Assembly (NCBI RefSeq): GCF_001029435.1
Contig: NZ_LDOV01000004.1
Span: forward strand, 45,015 to 109,014
DNA length: 64,000 nucleotides
Origin: Photobacterium aphoticum
GTDB taxonomy: Bacteria; Pseudomonadota; Gammaproteobacteria; Enterobacterales; Vibrionaceae
Direction: 5' to 3'
Shown here: positions 18,380-30,000 of the stretch, piece by piece
How the letters are laid out: each line of letters begins with the position of its first letter
Numbering within the stretch: the stretch's first letter is position 1
Notes under the pieces: generated by a model
Seen by the model: only the letters and a program-made list of their open reading frames with translations
Database searches by the model: none
What the model was told of the DNA's origin: nothing
Made by a program: the position numbers and the translations under genes

Positions 18380-21300
18380 TTATTTTTGCTTTGAACTTTC
18401 TTGACGCTGCAACGATTCCGGCACTTTATACTCCCCGGTAAAGCGTGACTGCTCGGTCACGGTCGGGGAATCAATCGGCCCTTTCACCAAGTAATTCACC
18501 TGCGTGAAGACATCCACCACCGGCGAGAGCACGGTGGAAATCGCAAACACATAAATCGCGGCCTGCGGCGCCACGGCAAAGGCGGTCAATACAGGGATCC
18601 CGGAGGTGAAGTCAGGAATAAACTTCACGTGTGCATCCACTGTCTCATTCACAAGATTAGCACTTCCTTGAATAAACATATCCCCTGCCAGGGCCTGCAT
18701 TTTGATGTCCGAGGTCTCAAATTGGCCATTCTCAATCCGGCCACTGCCTCGAATGTAGTTAAACGCCAAACCATCATCAAAAATACCGGAAAAATCGAGC
18801 TGCATTTTGCGCACGATGGAATCAATACTGAATAAGCCCAATAAGCGTCCCGCACCACCAATGTCACTGATCACGCCTTGGCCGGTCTCGGATTTCACTT
18901 CACCGGTCAGGGTTTCACGGTGCATTGACCACGGTGCGCCTTGCCATTGAATCGAGGCATAGGTACTGAACGATGCCCCTTGGATCCCGCCGGAGATCCC
19001 AAAGCGGCCCATGATGTCAGAGCTGTTCTTCCCTTCAATATCAAACGCCAACTGGGTTTCACTGTGTTCACCATCCAGCGTCCAGTTGCCGTCCAGATTC
19101 AGCGTGGTCGCGCCGGAGTTCACGGTAAAGTTACTCAAGGCCAGCATATTTTTTTCACGGCGCAACTTGCCCGATACTTTGCCCAGACGATAGCCTTGCA
19201 GCCACGCGTCATGCAGCAGCAAGTCAATGTTCGGCATGTTGGCCATCATGCTGCGATCAAAGTCCGTCACCGGCGGCACGTCATGCTGCGGCTGATAAGG
19301 CTTATCCAGATCCGGTGTGTCACTGTCCGGAATATTCAGGTGCAGGCTATCCAGCTCTACCCGCAAAGGCTGATCTTTCGGCCACAACGCATGCCCGGTC
19401 AACTCGCGGCTGTTGATGTTCATCTGCCAGGCTTTGTCCTGCGTCATGCGCTGGCTCAGTGACAAGGAGACCTTGTTCCAGTCAAGCCCCGCTAACGTCA
19501 GTTGCTTCACTTTCGCCTGTACCCGGTTAGGCAGCGGGATCTCAGGCATCGCCGATGTGGTACCCGATGACGTCCCTGCTGACGAGGCATCGGTGGCCGC
19601 GATCTTATCGTGGATCTCACCAATCAGGCTGATCCAGCGGTCACCGTCTACCTTGGTGGTATCCACATCGACACCGTGCACACCCCGTTGCAGCGCATGA
19701 CGTTTGGCTTTGCCGACCGTCAGTTCACTGCTTTCAATCACTAACCGATCCGGGATCAAATTAAACTCGGCCTGATACGTCACATCCGGCGCAATCAGCG
19801 TACTGGTTAACGCATGCTGATTGCCTTTCACAGCCAGTTGCAGCGCCTTATCGGTGTTCGGCACAATGGCGAGCGGATACGGCAGCTGGCTACTGATCTG
19901 CTTCAGCGGCGCCGTCACATCCACCTGATAGGCAAAGCCGGTATCATGCAGATCAACGCCGACATGGCCTTGCCACGCACTGCGCCCCACCACGCGCGCC
20001 AGTAGCGGATCCTCCAACGTTTGTTGCAGCTTCGCCACGTCCCAGTCACCGTTGAGGTTCACATCGACACGATAACCGCTGTCACTGCCGCCGGTTGTCG
20101 CCACACTCTTTCCGGTAAAACCAAGCTGCACAGGCTGATTGAGCGTTGTGCCGGTAAAATCGTCCGCCTTGATTTTGTCGTTATCAAAATGGATCACCCC
20201 GCTGACCTTTTCCAGCGGAATCGGCGGTGCGTTCAGCGCCACCTGATTGTCTTTCAGGGTCGCGTTACCCCACGCGCGCACGTCACTGCCATCAAACGGA
20301 ATATCGAGTTTGAACTGGGAAGTCACCGGCCCGCTCACTTGCACCGTTGTGAGCGCGGCACCCACCGAGTCCACCAATGGCGTGGCCAGCATGTAATCCC
20401 GCACCTGCTCGCCGTTAGCAGCCACATCCACCGTCAGTTTCAGGTGGCCATCTTCGGCTAACTCTGCACCGCCGGTCACACGAGAAGCTGTGGCGCCCAT
20501 GGTTTTGGCATGACGGGCATTGAGATACATCCAGTCATTTTCAAACAGTAAATCCAGATTCAGTGAGGTGAGCTCCGGCCACGCGGTATCAAAGCTGAAC
20601 GCGCCTTTGCGCAGCGGCACAAAGGCTTGGAACACCCCGTCGTGCTGCGCATACGGGAAGGCATTGAGCTCGCCATACCACAGCAATTGGGCATCTTTGG
20701 CTTTACCGCCACGGATCGCCGCAGACAAGTAATCTGTCAGCTCATGGCCCAGCGCCAACGTCGGCAGGTAGCGCCAGGTTTCCCCGGCCTGACTGATACT
20801 GGCTTCGCCATAAAACGACAACCACGCCGGTGTGTCAGTCGGAAAATCTAACCGGAACTGGCCATCCACCGACAGGTGCGGCGTGGCAACCGACAGTTTG
20901 TCACTCCACAAGCGCCAGCCTTGTTTATCCACTTGCCAATACGCCGTTACGTCCGCATCACGGATAGGCAGTGCCGCCTGGAACATCTCGCCGTACGGCA
21001 AGCTGTCATTTTTCAGGGTCAGTTGGGCTTTGCCCCCCGCCAGATCGCCGGCAACATGGGCATCCAGCTTATTGAAGCCCGGCAAGTATTCCCAATGAGA
21101 CAAGCCCAGTTGTTTGGCTTCAAATGAAAAGCGCGGGCCATACTCGGCATCACTGGCGACACGGATGTCATTGATCGTACCGTGTGGCTTAAGCTGTTCA
21201 ATGGCATTGCGGGACGTCGCATCCAGCGGCAGCAAGTCCACCAACGGGCGCAATGGTGCCAGCGCAATCGTGTTGAGCGCAGCTTGCCAACCGGAAGGCG

Positions 21301-22336
21301 TCCACTGTGCGGCAATGTCCATCGCTGGCCAGTCAGTGCGGTCGGTTTGCAGCGCCAGCTTATCGCTGTCCAGACGCCATCCCACCGCATGGCCGTTGCC
21401 TGATGCGGTATTCGCGTCGTCAAACAGCGGATGCAGGCGTAAATGGCCTTCATGAATGCGGAAATGGTGTGAACCGTCTTTGCCTTGCCAGCGCAAGAAG
21501 GAGTCATCCAACATCAGGTTAGCATGCTGTAGCTGACCATTGGCCACGGTCAACCATGCCTGCGCATTGATGTTACTGGTGGTGATTTCGGCCTCGCTCA
21601 AGCGCTGCTTGTTGAGCCACGGGGTCAACGACAGGTTGCGAGCATGCAGGTACAGTTCGCCGGATTGCTCAGACCACGATTGCTTGGCCGATAAGTTAGC
21701 GATCACTTGCACTTGGCTGAAATGGGTATCGGCGATACTGATCACCCCTTCGGCACGGCGCTGGCCATGCTGGGTGTCCCACTTCAGGGTCTGGATATCG
21801 ACCGTCAGACGCTCGTCGGCCGGAGAAAGGAAAGTAATGGCGGAGTTACGCAGCGAAAACTGGCCTAACTGGACAAACAGAATGTCTTCCAGTTGTTTGA
21901 TCGTCGCCAGCTGCTCGTCGCTTTCTGCCTCAGTGCTGTCAGCAGCGGAAGCAGCCTGAAAACCGGTGACATCCAGTTTCAGACGATCAATACGCAGATC
22001 ATGGAATACCGGACGCAGTTGCAGGGCTGAGCTCAGCAGATCCAGCTGGAAAGAAACATCCCCCACTTTCACCACAGAATCCGGCTGAGCCGGCATGGTA
22101 ACACTGACACCTTGCAGGACAAGGGAGGGACCGAAATTACGCCAATGCCCTTCAACGTGGGCAATATCCAGATGCAGACCAGCCTGTTCAGAGGCCCACT
22201 GCCGGATCGGCTCACGGTAGTCATTAAGCTGGGGAAGGATAAAACGCAGACCGCTAATCGCAATTGCGGCCAGTACTAACACTGTCAGTACCAGCCACAT
22301 CAATCCACGTACCAGACGAACTGGAACTGTTGTCAC
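18380..22336 (-). CDS. yhdP: AsmA-like phospholipid transport protein YhdP
   Basis: A very large (1318-residue) AsmA-superfamily protein. It has one N-terminal inner-membrane helix (residues about 8-30) and a long periplasmic beta-rich groove. YhdP, TamB and YdbH together carry phospholipids to the outer membrane in E. coli. The C-terminal AsmA-like part holds NVRGSGRIENGQFETSDIKM-type sequence and ends in an IDSPTVTEQSRFTG segment. Start is GTG with GAGG seven bases upstream. It is directly downstream of rng (15 bases), the conserved rng-yhdP order. Confidence 0.93.
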   Translation of the reverse strand: MTTVPVRLVRGLMWLVLTVLVLAAIAISGLRFILPQLNDYREPIRQWASEQAGLHLDIAHVEGHWRNFGPSLVLQGVSVTMPAQPDSVVKVGDVSFQLDLLSSALQLRPVFHDLRIDRLKLDVTGFQAASAADSTEAESDEQLATIKQLEDILFVQLGQFSLRNSAITFLSPADERLTVDIQTLKWDTQHGQRRAEGVISIADTHFSQVQVIANLSAKQSWSEQSGELYLHARNLSLTPWLNKQRLSEAEITTSNINAQAWLTVANGQLQHANLMLDDSFLRWQGKDGSHHFRIHEGHLRLHPLFDDANTASGNGHAVGWRLDSDKLALQTDRTDWPAMDIAAQWTPSGWQAALNTIALAPLRPLVDLLPLDATSRNAIEQLKPHGTINDIRVASDAEYGPRFSFEAKQLGLSHWEYLPGFNKLDAHVAGDLAGGKAQLTLKNDSLPYGEMFQAALPIRDADVTAYWQVDKQGWRLWSDKLSVATPHLSVDGQFRLDFPTDTPAWLSFYGEASISQAGETWRYLPTLALGHELTDYLSAAIRGGKAKDAQLLWYGELNAFPYAQHDGVFQAFVPLRKGAFSFDTAWPELTSLNLDLLFENDWMYLNARHAKTMGATASRVTGGAELAEDGHLKLTVDVAANGEQVRDYMLATPLVDSVGAALTTVQVSGPVTSQFKLDIPFDGSDVRAWGNATLKDNQVALNAPPIPLEKVSGVIHFDNDKIKADDFTGTTLNQPVQLGFTGKSVATTGGSDSGYRVDVNLNGDWDVAKLQQTLEDPLLARVVGRSAWQGHVGVDLHDTGFAYQVDVTAPLKQISSQLPYPLAIVPNTDKALQLAVKGNQHALTSTLIAPDVTYQAEFNLIPDRLVIESSELTVGKAKRHALQRGVHGVDVDTTKVDGDRWISLIGEIHDKIAATDASSAGTSSGTTSAMPEIPLPNRVQAKVKQLTLAGLDWNKVSLSLSQRMTQDKAWQMNINSRELTGHALWPKDQPLRVELDSLHLNIPDSDTPDLDKPYQPQHDVPPVTDFDRSMMANMPNIDLLLHDAWLQGYRLGKVSGKLRREKNMLALSNFTVNSGATTLNLDGNWTLDGEHSETQLAFDIEGKNSSDIMGRFGISGGIQGASFSTYASIQWQGAPWSMHRETLTGEVKSETGQGVISDIGGAGRLLGLFSIDSIVRKMQLDFSGIFDDGLAFNYIRGSGRIENGQFETSDIKMQALAGDMFIQGSANLVNETVDAHVKFIPDFTSGIPVLTAFAVAPQAAIYVFAISTVLSPVVDVFTQVNYLVKGPIDSPTVTEQSRFTGEYKVPESLQRQESSKQK

Positions 22337-22351
22337 TCAACTGCCTCGCTG

Positions 22352-23821
22352 TTACATCATCACGACGTCAAACTGCTCTTGGACGTACAGAGGTTCAGCT
22401 TTGATTTTCACTTGCTTGCCGATGAAAACTTCGAGCTCTGCCAATGCGTGGGATTCATCCCCGATAAAGGCATCTGCCACCGCCGGTGCCACATACACCA
22501 CAAAACGGTCAGCATCATACGCACGGTTAACACGCGTGATTTCACGCAGGATCTCGTAGCAGACACTTTCCACGGTTTTCACCGTACCACGTCCTTCACA
22601 GGTTGGACAGGTATCACACAGCACATGTTCAATACTTTCACGTGTGCGTTTACGGGTCATCTCTACCAAGCCTAGCTGAGTAAAGCCGTTGATGTTGGTT
22701 TTCACGCGATCGTAAGACAGCGCCTGTTCCAGCGCCATCAACACGCGACGCTGGTGATCGTCTAGCGCCATGTCGATGAAGTCGATGATGATGATCCCAC
22801 CCAAGTTACGCAAACGCAGCTGACGGGCAATGGCCTTGGTCGCTTCGATATTGGTATTGAAGATGGTCTCTTCCAGATTACGACGGCCAACAAACGCACC
22901 GGTGTTGATGTCGATGGTGGTCATGGCTTCGGTCTGATCGATGATCAGGTAGCCGCCAGACTTAAGCTCGACTTTACGATCCAGTGAGCGCTGAATTTCG
23001 CTCTCGGTGTCATACAGATCAAAGATCGGCTGCTCACCGGCGTAGTATTCCAGCTTCTCGCTCAGCTCCGGCACAAATTCATCGGTGAATTCTTTGAGCT
23101 TTTCAAAGCCCAGACGCGAGTCAACCAGAATACGGTCCAGCTCGGTGCCGACAAAGTCACGCAAAATGCGCTGCGCCAAACCCAACTCGCCATACAGCAT
23201 GGATTTTGGCTTGTATTTACCGCGACGTTCCAACACTTTACGCCACAAGTGCTTCAAGAACGCGGCATCTTGCGCCATTTCATCTGACGTTGCGCCTTCT
23301 GCAGCGGTACGGATAATGAAACCGCCCAAGTCATCACAGTATTGGTTCACAACACTTTTGAGACGCTCGCGCTCTTCTTCACTTTCGATGCGCTGAGACA
23401 CGCCCACATGGCTCGCTCCCGGCATGAACACCAGGTAGCGCGATGGCAGCGTGACGTCAGTGGTCAGGCGAGCACCTTTGGTACCCAGTGGATCTTTCAC
23501 CACCTGCACCACCAGGTCCTGCCCCTGGCGAACCAGTTCAGAAATGTCACGCACCTGGAATTGTTGTTTCTCATTTTCTGCCACACATTCGGTGTGCGGC
23601 ACAATGTCTGACGCATGCAGGAAAGCTGCTTTATCAAGACCAATGTCGACGAACGCGGCCTGCATGCCTGGTAACACGCGACTGACGCGACCTTTATAAA
23701 TATTGCCGACGATACCGCGCTTGGATTCACGTTCAATATGAACTTCCTGCAAGGTACCGGCCTCAATCATTGCAACGCGCGTTTCGCTCGGCGTTACGTT
23801 AATCAGCAGCTCTGTGCTCAT
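22352..23821 (-). CDS. rng: ribonuclease G
   Basis: An endoribonuclease of the RNase E/G family: 5' end maturation of 16S rRNA and mRNA turnover. It is 489 residues, the E. coli length. The S1 RNA-binding domain is near residues 38-130 (GIVGNIYKGRVSRVLPGMQAAFVDIG-type). The DNase I-like catalytic part has DINTGAFVG and IIIIDFIDM, supplying the two metal-binding aspartates. A CDTCPTCEGRG zinc-link follows near residue 400. It lacks RNase E's long scaffold tail. Maf is nine bases upstream. Confidence 0.97.
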   Translation of the reverse strand: MSTELLINVTPSETRVAMIEAGTLQEVHIERESKRGIVGNIYKGRVSRVLPGMQAAFVDIGLDKAAFLHASDIVPHTECVAENEKQQFQVRDISELVRQGQDLVVQVVKDPLGTKGARLTTDVTLPSRYLVFMPGASHVGVSQRIESEEERERLKSVVNQYCDDLGGFIIRTAAEGATSDEMAQDAAFLKHLWRKVLERRGKYKPKSMLYGELGLAQRILRDFVGTELDRILVDSRLGFEKLKEFTDEFVPELSEKLEYYAGEQPIFDLYDTESEIQRSLDRKVELKSGGYLIIDQTEAMTTIDINTGAFVGRRNLEETIFNTNIEATKAIARQLRLRNLGGIIIIDFIDMALDDHQRRVLMALEQALSYDRVKTNINGFTQLGLVEMTRKRTRESIEHVLCDTCPTCEGRGTVKTVESVCYEILREITRVNRAYDADRFVVYVAPAVADAFIGDESHALAELEVFIGKQVKIKAEPLYVQEQFDVVMM

Positions 23822-23829
23822 GGTTGCCT

Positions 23830-24408
23830 CTAATTTGATAAGCTTAAAAAGTTTTGTACCATGATGTCGGTTTCCACTAACGGTAACCCCACCACAGCGT
23901 AATAACTGCCATCGATACGCTCGACAAACTTGCCGCCTATCCCCTGAATACCATAGCTGCCTGCTTTATCTTGGGGTTCTCCGCTCTGCCAATACGCGTC
24001 GATCTCCTGATCCGACAACGTTTTGAACCACACATCCGTGATCACAAGTTGCGTTTGCTGCTGGGCCTGCGTGGCCACTGTCACCGCCGTCATCACCTGA
24101 TGGCGACGGCCGGATAACAACTGCAACATACGCTTGGCATCGGCAAAGTCTTTGGGTTTTTCGAGGATCGTCTCATCCACCACCACAATGGTATCGGCGC
24201 CCAGCACCGGATGACGATCGGCCACCGCAGTGACACCTGCCATGGCTTTGTCGCGAGAAAGACGCTGAACATAATCGGCAGGCGCTTCACCCGCCTGATG
24301 TTGCTCTTCCACATCCACGACTACCCGCTCAAAACGGTAGCCTAATTGGGTGAGGAGCTCTTTACGGCGAGGCGAACCGGAAGCCAGATACAATTGTGGC
24401 GTCGACAT
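23830..24408 (-). CDS. maf: Maf-family nucleoside triphosphate pyrophosphatase (YhdE type)
   Basis: Hydrolyses dTTP/UTP and modified nucleotides to monophosphates, a house-cleaning activity. The conserved N-terminal loop [12 protein letters not shown] is at the start, and GADTIV and [24 protein letters not shown] follow. With the start at [11 protein letters not shown] it is 192 residues; an in-frame ATG four codons upstream cannot be excluded since neither has a strong ribosome site. The gene order mreBCD-maf-rng-yhdP is as in E. coli. Confidence 0.93.
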   Translation of the reverse strand: MSTPQLYLASGSPRRKELLTQLGYRFERVVVDVEEQHQAGEAPADYVQRLSRDKAMAGVTAVADRHPVLGADTIVVVDETILEKPKDFADAKRMLQLLSGRRHQVMTAVTVATQAQQQTQLVITDVWFKTLSDQEIDAYWQSGEPQDKAGSYGIQGIGGKFVERIDGSYYAVVGLPLVETDIMVQNFLSLSN

Positions 24409-24515
24409 GATATCACTCATACAGTTTGGTGTGATAAATCAATGCGATCCATTCGGTTTCGTTCGATGTTAATGCTTACACCCTAGCATCGAACAGATCG
24501 CATTGGGAATATAAT

Positions 24516-25004
24516 TTAACGAATTGAGAGCTTACGACGCATTCGTCGCAACAGCAGGAATAACCACGGCCATAACAGGAAGTTTAACAGCACCGCCCAC
24601 AGTCTTTCCGGATCAAAAGTGATCACGGAGACCAGATATTCAGCCCAGAATTCCACCAGCTTACCGGCCAGGGTCAGCAAGGCGATCAAAATGGCCTGCT
24701 GCCACAGTGATAAGTTACGTAATACCTGAAAATTCAATGCCACGATGTAACACAGCACCGACATCATCAGGCCCCGTACCCCCAACGTTGAGCCCAGCAT
24801 CAGATCCCACAGTAACCCGAGAATCAATGCGGTGCCCACGTTGACTCGGTGCGGCAATGCCAACACCCAGTAAAACGCCACCAGGATCACCCACGATGGA
24901 CGAAACGGCTCTAATTCACCCGGCCAGGGTGCCGCCTGTAAAATCAAGGCCACGATAAACGACAGCCAAATCCAAAGACGGCCATGGGCACGACTATTTG
25001 CCAT
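24516..25004 (-). CDS. mreD: rod shape-determining protein MreD
   Basis: An inner-membrane protein of the elongasome linking MreB filaments to the cell-wall synthesis enzymes. The ATG chosen gives 162 residues, the same as E. coli MreD, and has GGAG nine bases upstream; an ATG five codons earlier is the alternative. Five to six membrane helices are evident. It overlaps the end of mreC by 11 bases. Confidence 0.93.
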   Translation of the reverse strand: MANSRAHGRLWIWLSFIVALILQAAPWPGELEPFRPSWVILVAFYWVLALPHRVNVGTALILGLLWDLMLGSTLGVRGLMMSVLCYIVALNFQVLRNLSLWQQAILIALLTLAGKLVEFWAEYLVSVITFDPERLWAVLLNFLLWPWLFLLLRRMRRKLSIR

Positions 25005-25854
25005 GCGCGAAATCTCCATCAGTCAGGGTTTCACGTGCGGTCGGCCACACTAACAACAGGTAGCGCAGACGATCAAACTGCACCGTGGGTCTTGCCTTGA
25101 TTTGGGCAAACGGACGCTTGTTATCAAACGAAAACTCCGTCACATTCGCGACCGGATAGCCTTCCGGATAACGCCCGCCTAAACCGGAACTCACCAGCAA
25201 ATCCCCCACTTCAATGTCGGTGCTGCTCGGTACGTGCTCCAGCTGGATCTGATCCACCTGACCGCTGCCGGAGGCAATCACACGAATGTCATTACGCACC
25301 ACCTGCACCGGAATGGCATGGCTGGGGTCAATCAGCAACAACACGCGGCTGTTGTGGGCGCCCACGTAAGACACCTGCCCGACGATCCCTTTTTCGTTGA
25401 TCACCGGCTGCCCTTCGTACACCCCGTCAACCCGGCCTTTATCAATCATCACCTGATGACTGTAAGGGTCCGAATCCACGGCCATCACTTCGGCAATCAG
25501 TTTCTTTTCATCACGGACAAACGGCGAGCCCAAAAGGTCCCGTAAACGCTGATTTTCCTGCTTCAATTGCTCAAGTAACAAGACATCACTTTGCTGCACC
25601 AACAAATCACGCTGCAAGGCTTTATTTTCAGCCAGTAAGCGTTGGTGTGAGCTAAGCTGTCCAGAGATCCCATCGAGAAAATCGCGCGGCAAATTTGCGG
25701 CGTATTGCAGCGGGGCAATCGCCGAGTTCAGCAAATAACGGACATTGGCGAAGGCATCAAGACGACTGTCGGCCAGCATTAAGCCAACCGACAGTAAAAT
25801 GGCAAGAAACAGGCGCAGTTGCAGGGAAGGCCCCCTGCCAAAGATAGGTTTCAT
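24994..25854 (-). CDS. mreC: rod shape-determining protein MreC
   Basis: A periplasmic elongasome scaffold with one N-terminal membrane helix (about residues 10-30), a coiled coil (about 65-105, LLAENKALQRDLLVQQSDVL-type) and two beta-barrel domains (VMAVDSDPYSHQVMIDKGRVDGV; LVSSGLGGRYPEGYPV). The GRYPEGYPV signature is diagnostic. At 286 residues it is shorter than E. coli MreC (367) because it lacks the C-terminal extension, as in other vibrios. It follows mreB by 40 bases. Confidence 0.96.
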   Translation of the reverse strand: MKPIFGRGPSLQLRLFLAILLSVGLMLADSRLDAFANVRYLLNSAIAPLQYAANLPRDFLDGISGQLSSHQRLLAENKALQRDLLVQQSDVLLLEQLKQENQRLRDLLGSPFVRDEKKLIAEVMAVDSDPYSHQVMIDKGRVDGVYEGQPVINEKGIVGQVSYVGAHNSRVLLLIDPSHAIPVQVVRNDIRVIASGSGQVDQIQLEHVPSSTDIEVGDLLVSSGLGGRYPEGYPVANVTEFSFDNKRPFAQIKARPTVQFDRLRYLLLVWPTARETLTDGDFAHGK

Positions 25855-25894
25855 GTAACGCTATAACCTGTTTATAAACATGCCCGGACGGGCA

Positions 25895-26947
<1,053 letters not shown>

Positions 26948-26985
26948 CTAATCCTGCAAGCTCACAAATTCGTTAAATTGCGCTA

Positions 26986-27014
26986 AATGTATCAAGGGGG
27001 GCGGATCGAGACAA
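26986..27014 (-). promoter_or_regulatory. candidate sigma-70 promoter of mreB
   Basis: Read on the minus strand, TTGTCT (27014-27009) is followed after 17 bases by TACATT (26991-26986). Each box matches the consensus in four of six positions. It sits in the 115-base gap between mshQ and mreB, where no terminator is visible. Confidence 0.38.
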
Positions 27015-27053
27015 GGTAAGCTTTGTCAAACCTGCCACAGATCGTCATTTTAT

Positions 27054-30000
27054 TTACGGTAGCCTAAAATTCATGCCCTTTTCACCCCGATAAATCACTC
27101 GATCATTCCCGCGATACGTCCCAAAGGTCACCACGGCAGACGGGTTTTCATCCCCCTGCTTGCGCCAGTTATACAGCAGCCATGGCTGTGTTCCGCCCTC
27201 GCGATCCACAGTACCTGACTGACAATAAATCGGCAGATCCGCGTCGTGATTGGCAGACGGGGCATTATCCACCAACTTCTGCCAGAAACGGATCTGCGCG
27301 CGATGAGGACGATCATCGCTTCCCGCATCTTGCTGTGCGTTCAGGGCGCCGGAAGCCGCCTGCCCCTGCGTCACCTCACCGTTGCCCAGCGTCTTACCGC
27401 GCACGGCCGGATCTGACAACGGCTGCTGACAAAAATACTCGCCATCAAAGACGGAAACATGATCCGCCTCATGCACGGTGAACGCCTTGCCGTTCCAATA
27501 CTCTACCCGCAGCGGGATAGCCAGCGCCTGTCCACTGCGTCCGGCGGTGTCATCCATGACCATACGACCATAACGGGCACTAAAGGTTGCAAATGATTGT
27601 GCTCGGAATGTGCTCTCACATGCCGTGCCCACCGAACAGTTAAAGACGGTCATGCTATGGATGTTCAACTCGGGACAACCCATTTGTGCGCAATTCTCCA
27701 CTTCTTGTGGTGCGATCCCCAATGCCACGCGGTACGGCCCGTCCGGCTGTGTGGAACCGAACGCGCTGACAGTCGCCCCTTGCATCGCATTCAAGCGGGT
27801 AAACAGCAAAGGCGCCGTCGGCACGGTGATGGCCTCTTGTTGCCAATTGCGCCGCCAATGATCTCCCGCCACACGGTCCCACTCGGAAAAATCCATCCGC
27901 TCCGTCAGACGGTTACCGGTCCCCTCAAGGGTCTGTTGCGCCGCCGCGACCATTTGGATCCCGACTTTGTACGCATCGGCAAAATAACCGTAGTTGTAGG
28001 TCGGTTCTTGCTGCTGGTTCTGCGCCTGCACGGTTAACTGCCCGTTAAAGGGCTGATTCATGTACACAAAATCCTGCCCATTGGGATACGTCATGCCACT
28101 TTCACTCGGCACCACAGCCATGAACTTCGGGTAAAACCGCCCGACAGGGCGATAGCCGATATTCACTTTCATCCCTAAATAAGTGCCTTGCACGCCCGCC
28201 CGCAATTGAATACTGCCCACTTCGCTCCAGCTGGCATAAAAAGGTTGCGTGGCAATTTCTTCGTGCGTTAACGGCGAGCGGGTTAATACGCCGGGACGTG
28301 CGCCCGCCACATTGGGAGAGTGAGGCTTGGCATTGTCTCCCGCCGGAATCGTAAGCTGTACTTTCGCAGCCGGTGCTTGGGCATGGTAGAAATTGGTAGT
28401 TTCCATCCGTTCACACAGATGACGGGTATCGACCAGCTTGGTGGCATCACCGTTGGGAGCGATGTTGTCTTTCCCGGCATCACTCTCAGTCCATATCACC
28501 GGCTTCACTCGGGTTGCAAAGCGCTCACCTGCCGCGACGAAGGCATTACCGTTGTTTGCTGTTCCCGTGGCGGCCTGAATCGACTTTTCCTGCTGTCCGC
28601 TTCCGAGATTATCTGCATCACACAAGGCAAAGGTATACGGGCGGGCCTTGATAGTCTGACTGCCCGTCAATCCCTGCCAATCCGCCAATGCCCGCGCATA
28701 CATACGTTGCGCGACCGGTATTACCGCACAATCTGACGTCGTGCATTGTTCATCCTTTAACGTCAGGCGAGCGGTTCCTGCATCCAGATAGCGCAACTGC
28801 GCGCTGGCTTTGCCCGCCTCAAAATGCACACTGAGTTGGCGGCTTTGCCATTCGGTACTATTTGGCTTTGCCAGCTGAATTCGCTGACTGCCCGTCGACG
28901 GTGAATCGTAAACCGTCTCTAACGTCAGTATCCGGTTTCCCTGATATTCGGTTGCGACCATCTGGCCTTTTTCAGAGGGGCAAGCCAATGCAGTGATCGC
29001 AATATCGACCGGTTTTCCTGCCACTAAAGGGAGCTCGCCTTCTGCGATTTCAAACCCATAAGGGACAAACAAAAAGGTGCTGCTATCGGTTTTCTTGTCA
29101 TCTTTCGACAGAGTCGCCGTCACGGTTATCTTTCCGATGTGTTCGCTCTTGAGCCACAGCGTTTTCTGCCCTCTATTTGGTGTGACCGTTACCCGGTTTT
29201 TCACATCCCCCAAGGATGTTCCGCCAGATTCCGTACCAAACCAGCGTGCCTTACCGGCACGGGTCAGTGACGAGGAAAGATGAATATCACCGGTATAATC
29301 GGTCGCAATTTTTCCGTCTTTATCCAAAACCCGCACAGTCACTTTTTGACGATCACACGTGAGAGATTCATCTTTTTCAGGTGTGATGTCGATGAAGTAT
29401 TCTTTGGGATTGAAACAGGCGCTTTGGCCGTTGATGACTGCACTTGGCGCTTCATAACTACTATCCATCTTTAAGAATCGCGTAGTGACAGCCCCCGTAA
29501 TGGCCGTAATCTCACAACGTGTTGGCGATGAACACTGCCCACCCTCTAAATTCACACTTTCTTCTGAATATAATAGCCCTGTAAATTGACTACCTTTCGT
29601 CAAGCGTACTTGACTGAGAAATTCATGTTCGCCGGTGTGCTCATATAGGTGTAAATCATCGGGATTATCACTTTGAGGAAAGACTTCTGATGCATCAGCA
29701 ATAGATAAGCCTTTTACATGAATGATCACCTTTCCATGGGTTATCACCTTACTCCGGCTAGATAACTCCATTTTTTCAAACCAATATGTCCCCGCATAAA
29801 GGTGAACAGTTGAGCCACCCGCAACACTGAAGCGCTTGATTTTATGTCCCTGACCATCACGTAAAGATTCTGTCACACCCGCCGCTATATCAAACGAACC
29901 ATATTCAGGTAATTTAGGAACATTAGCCTGATAATAAGCATTTGATGACGTCACTTGAAAGGCGCCCAAATTGAGCTTGGTCGCCCAACGATTAGGCTGG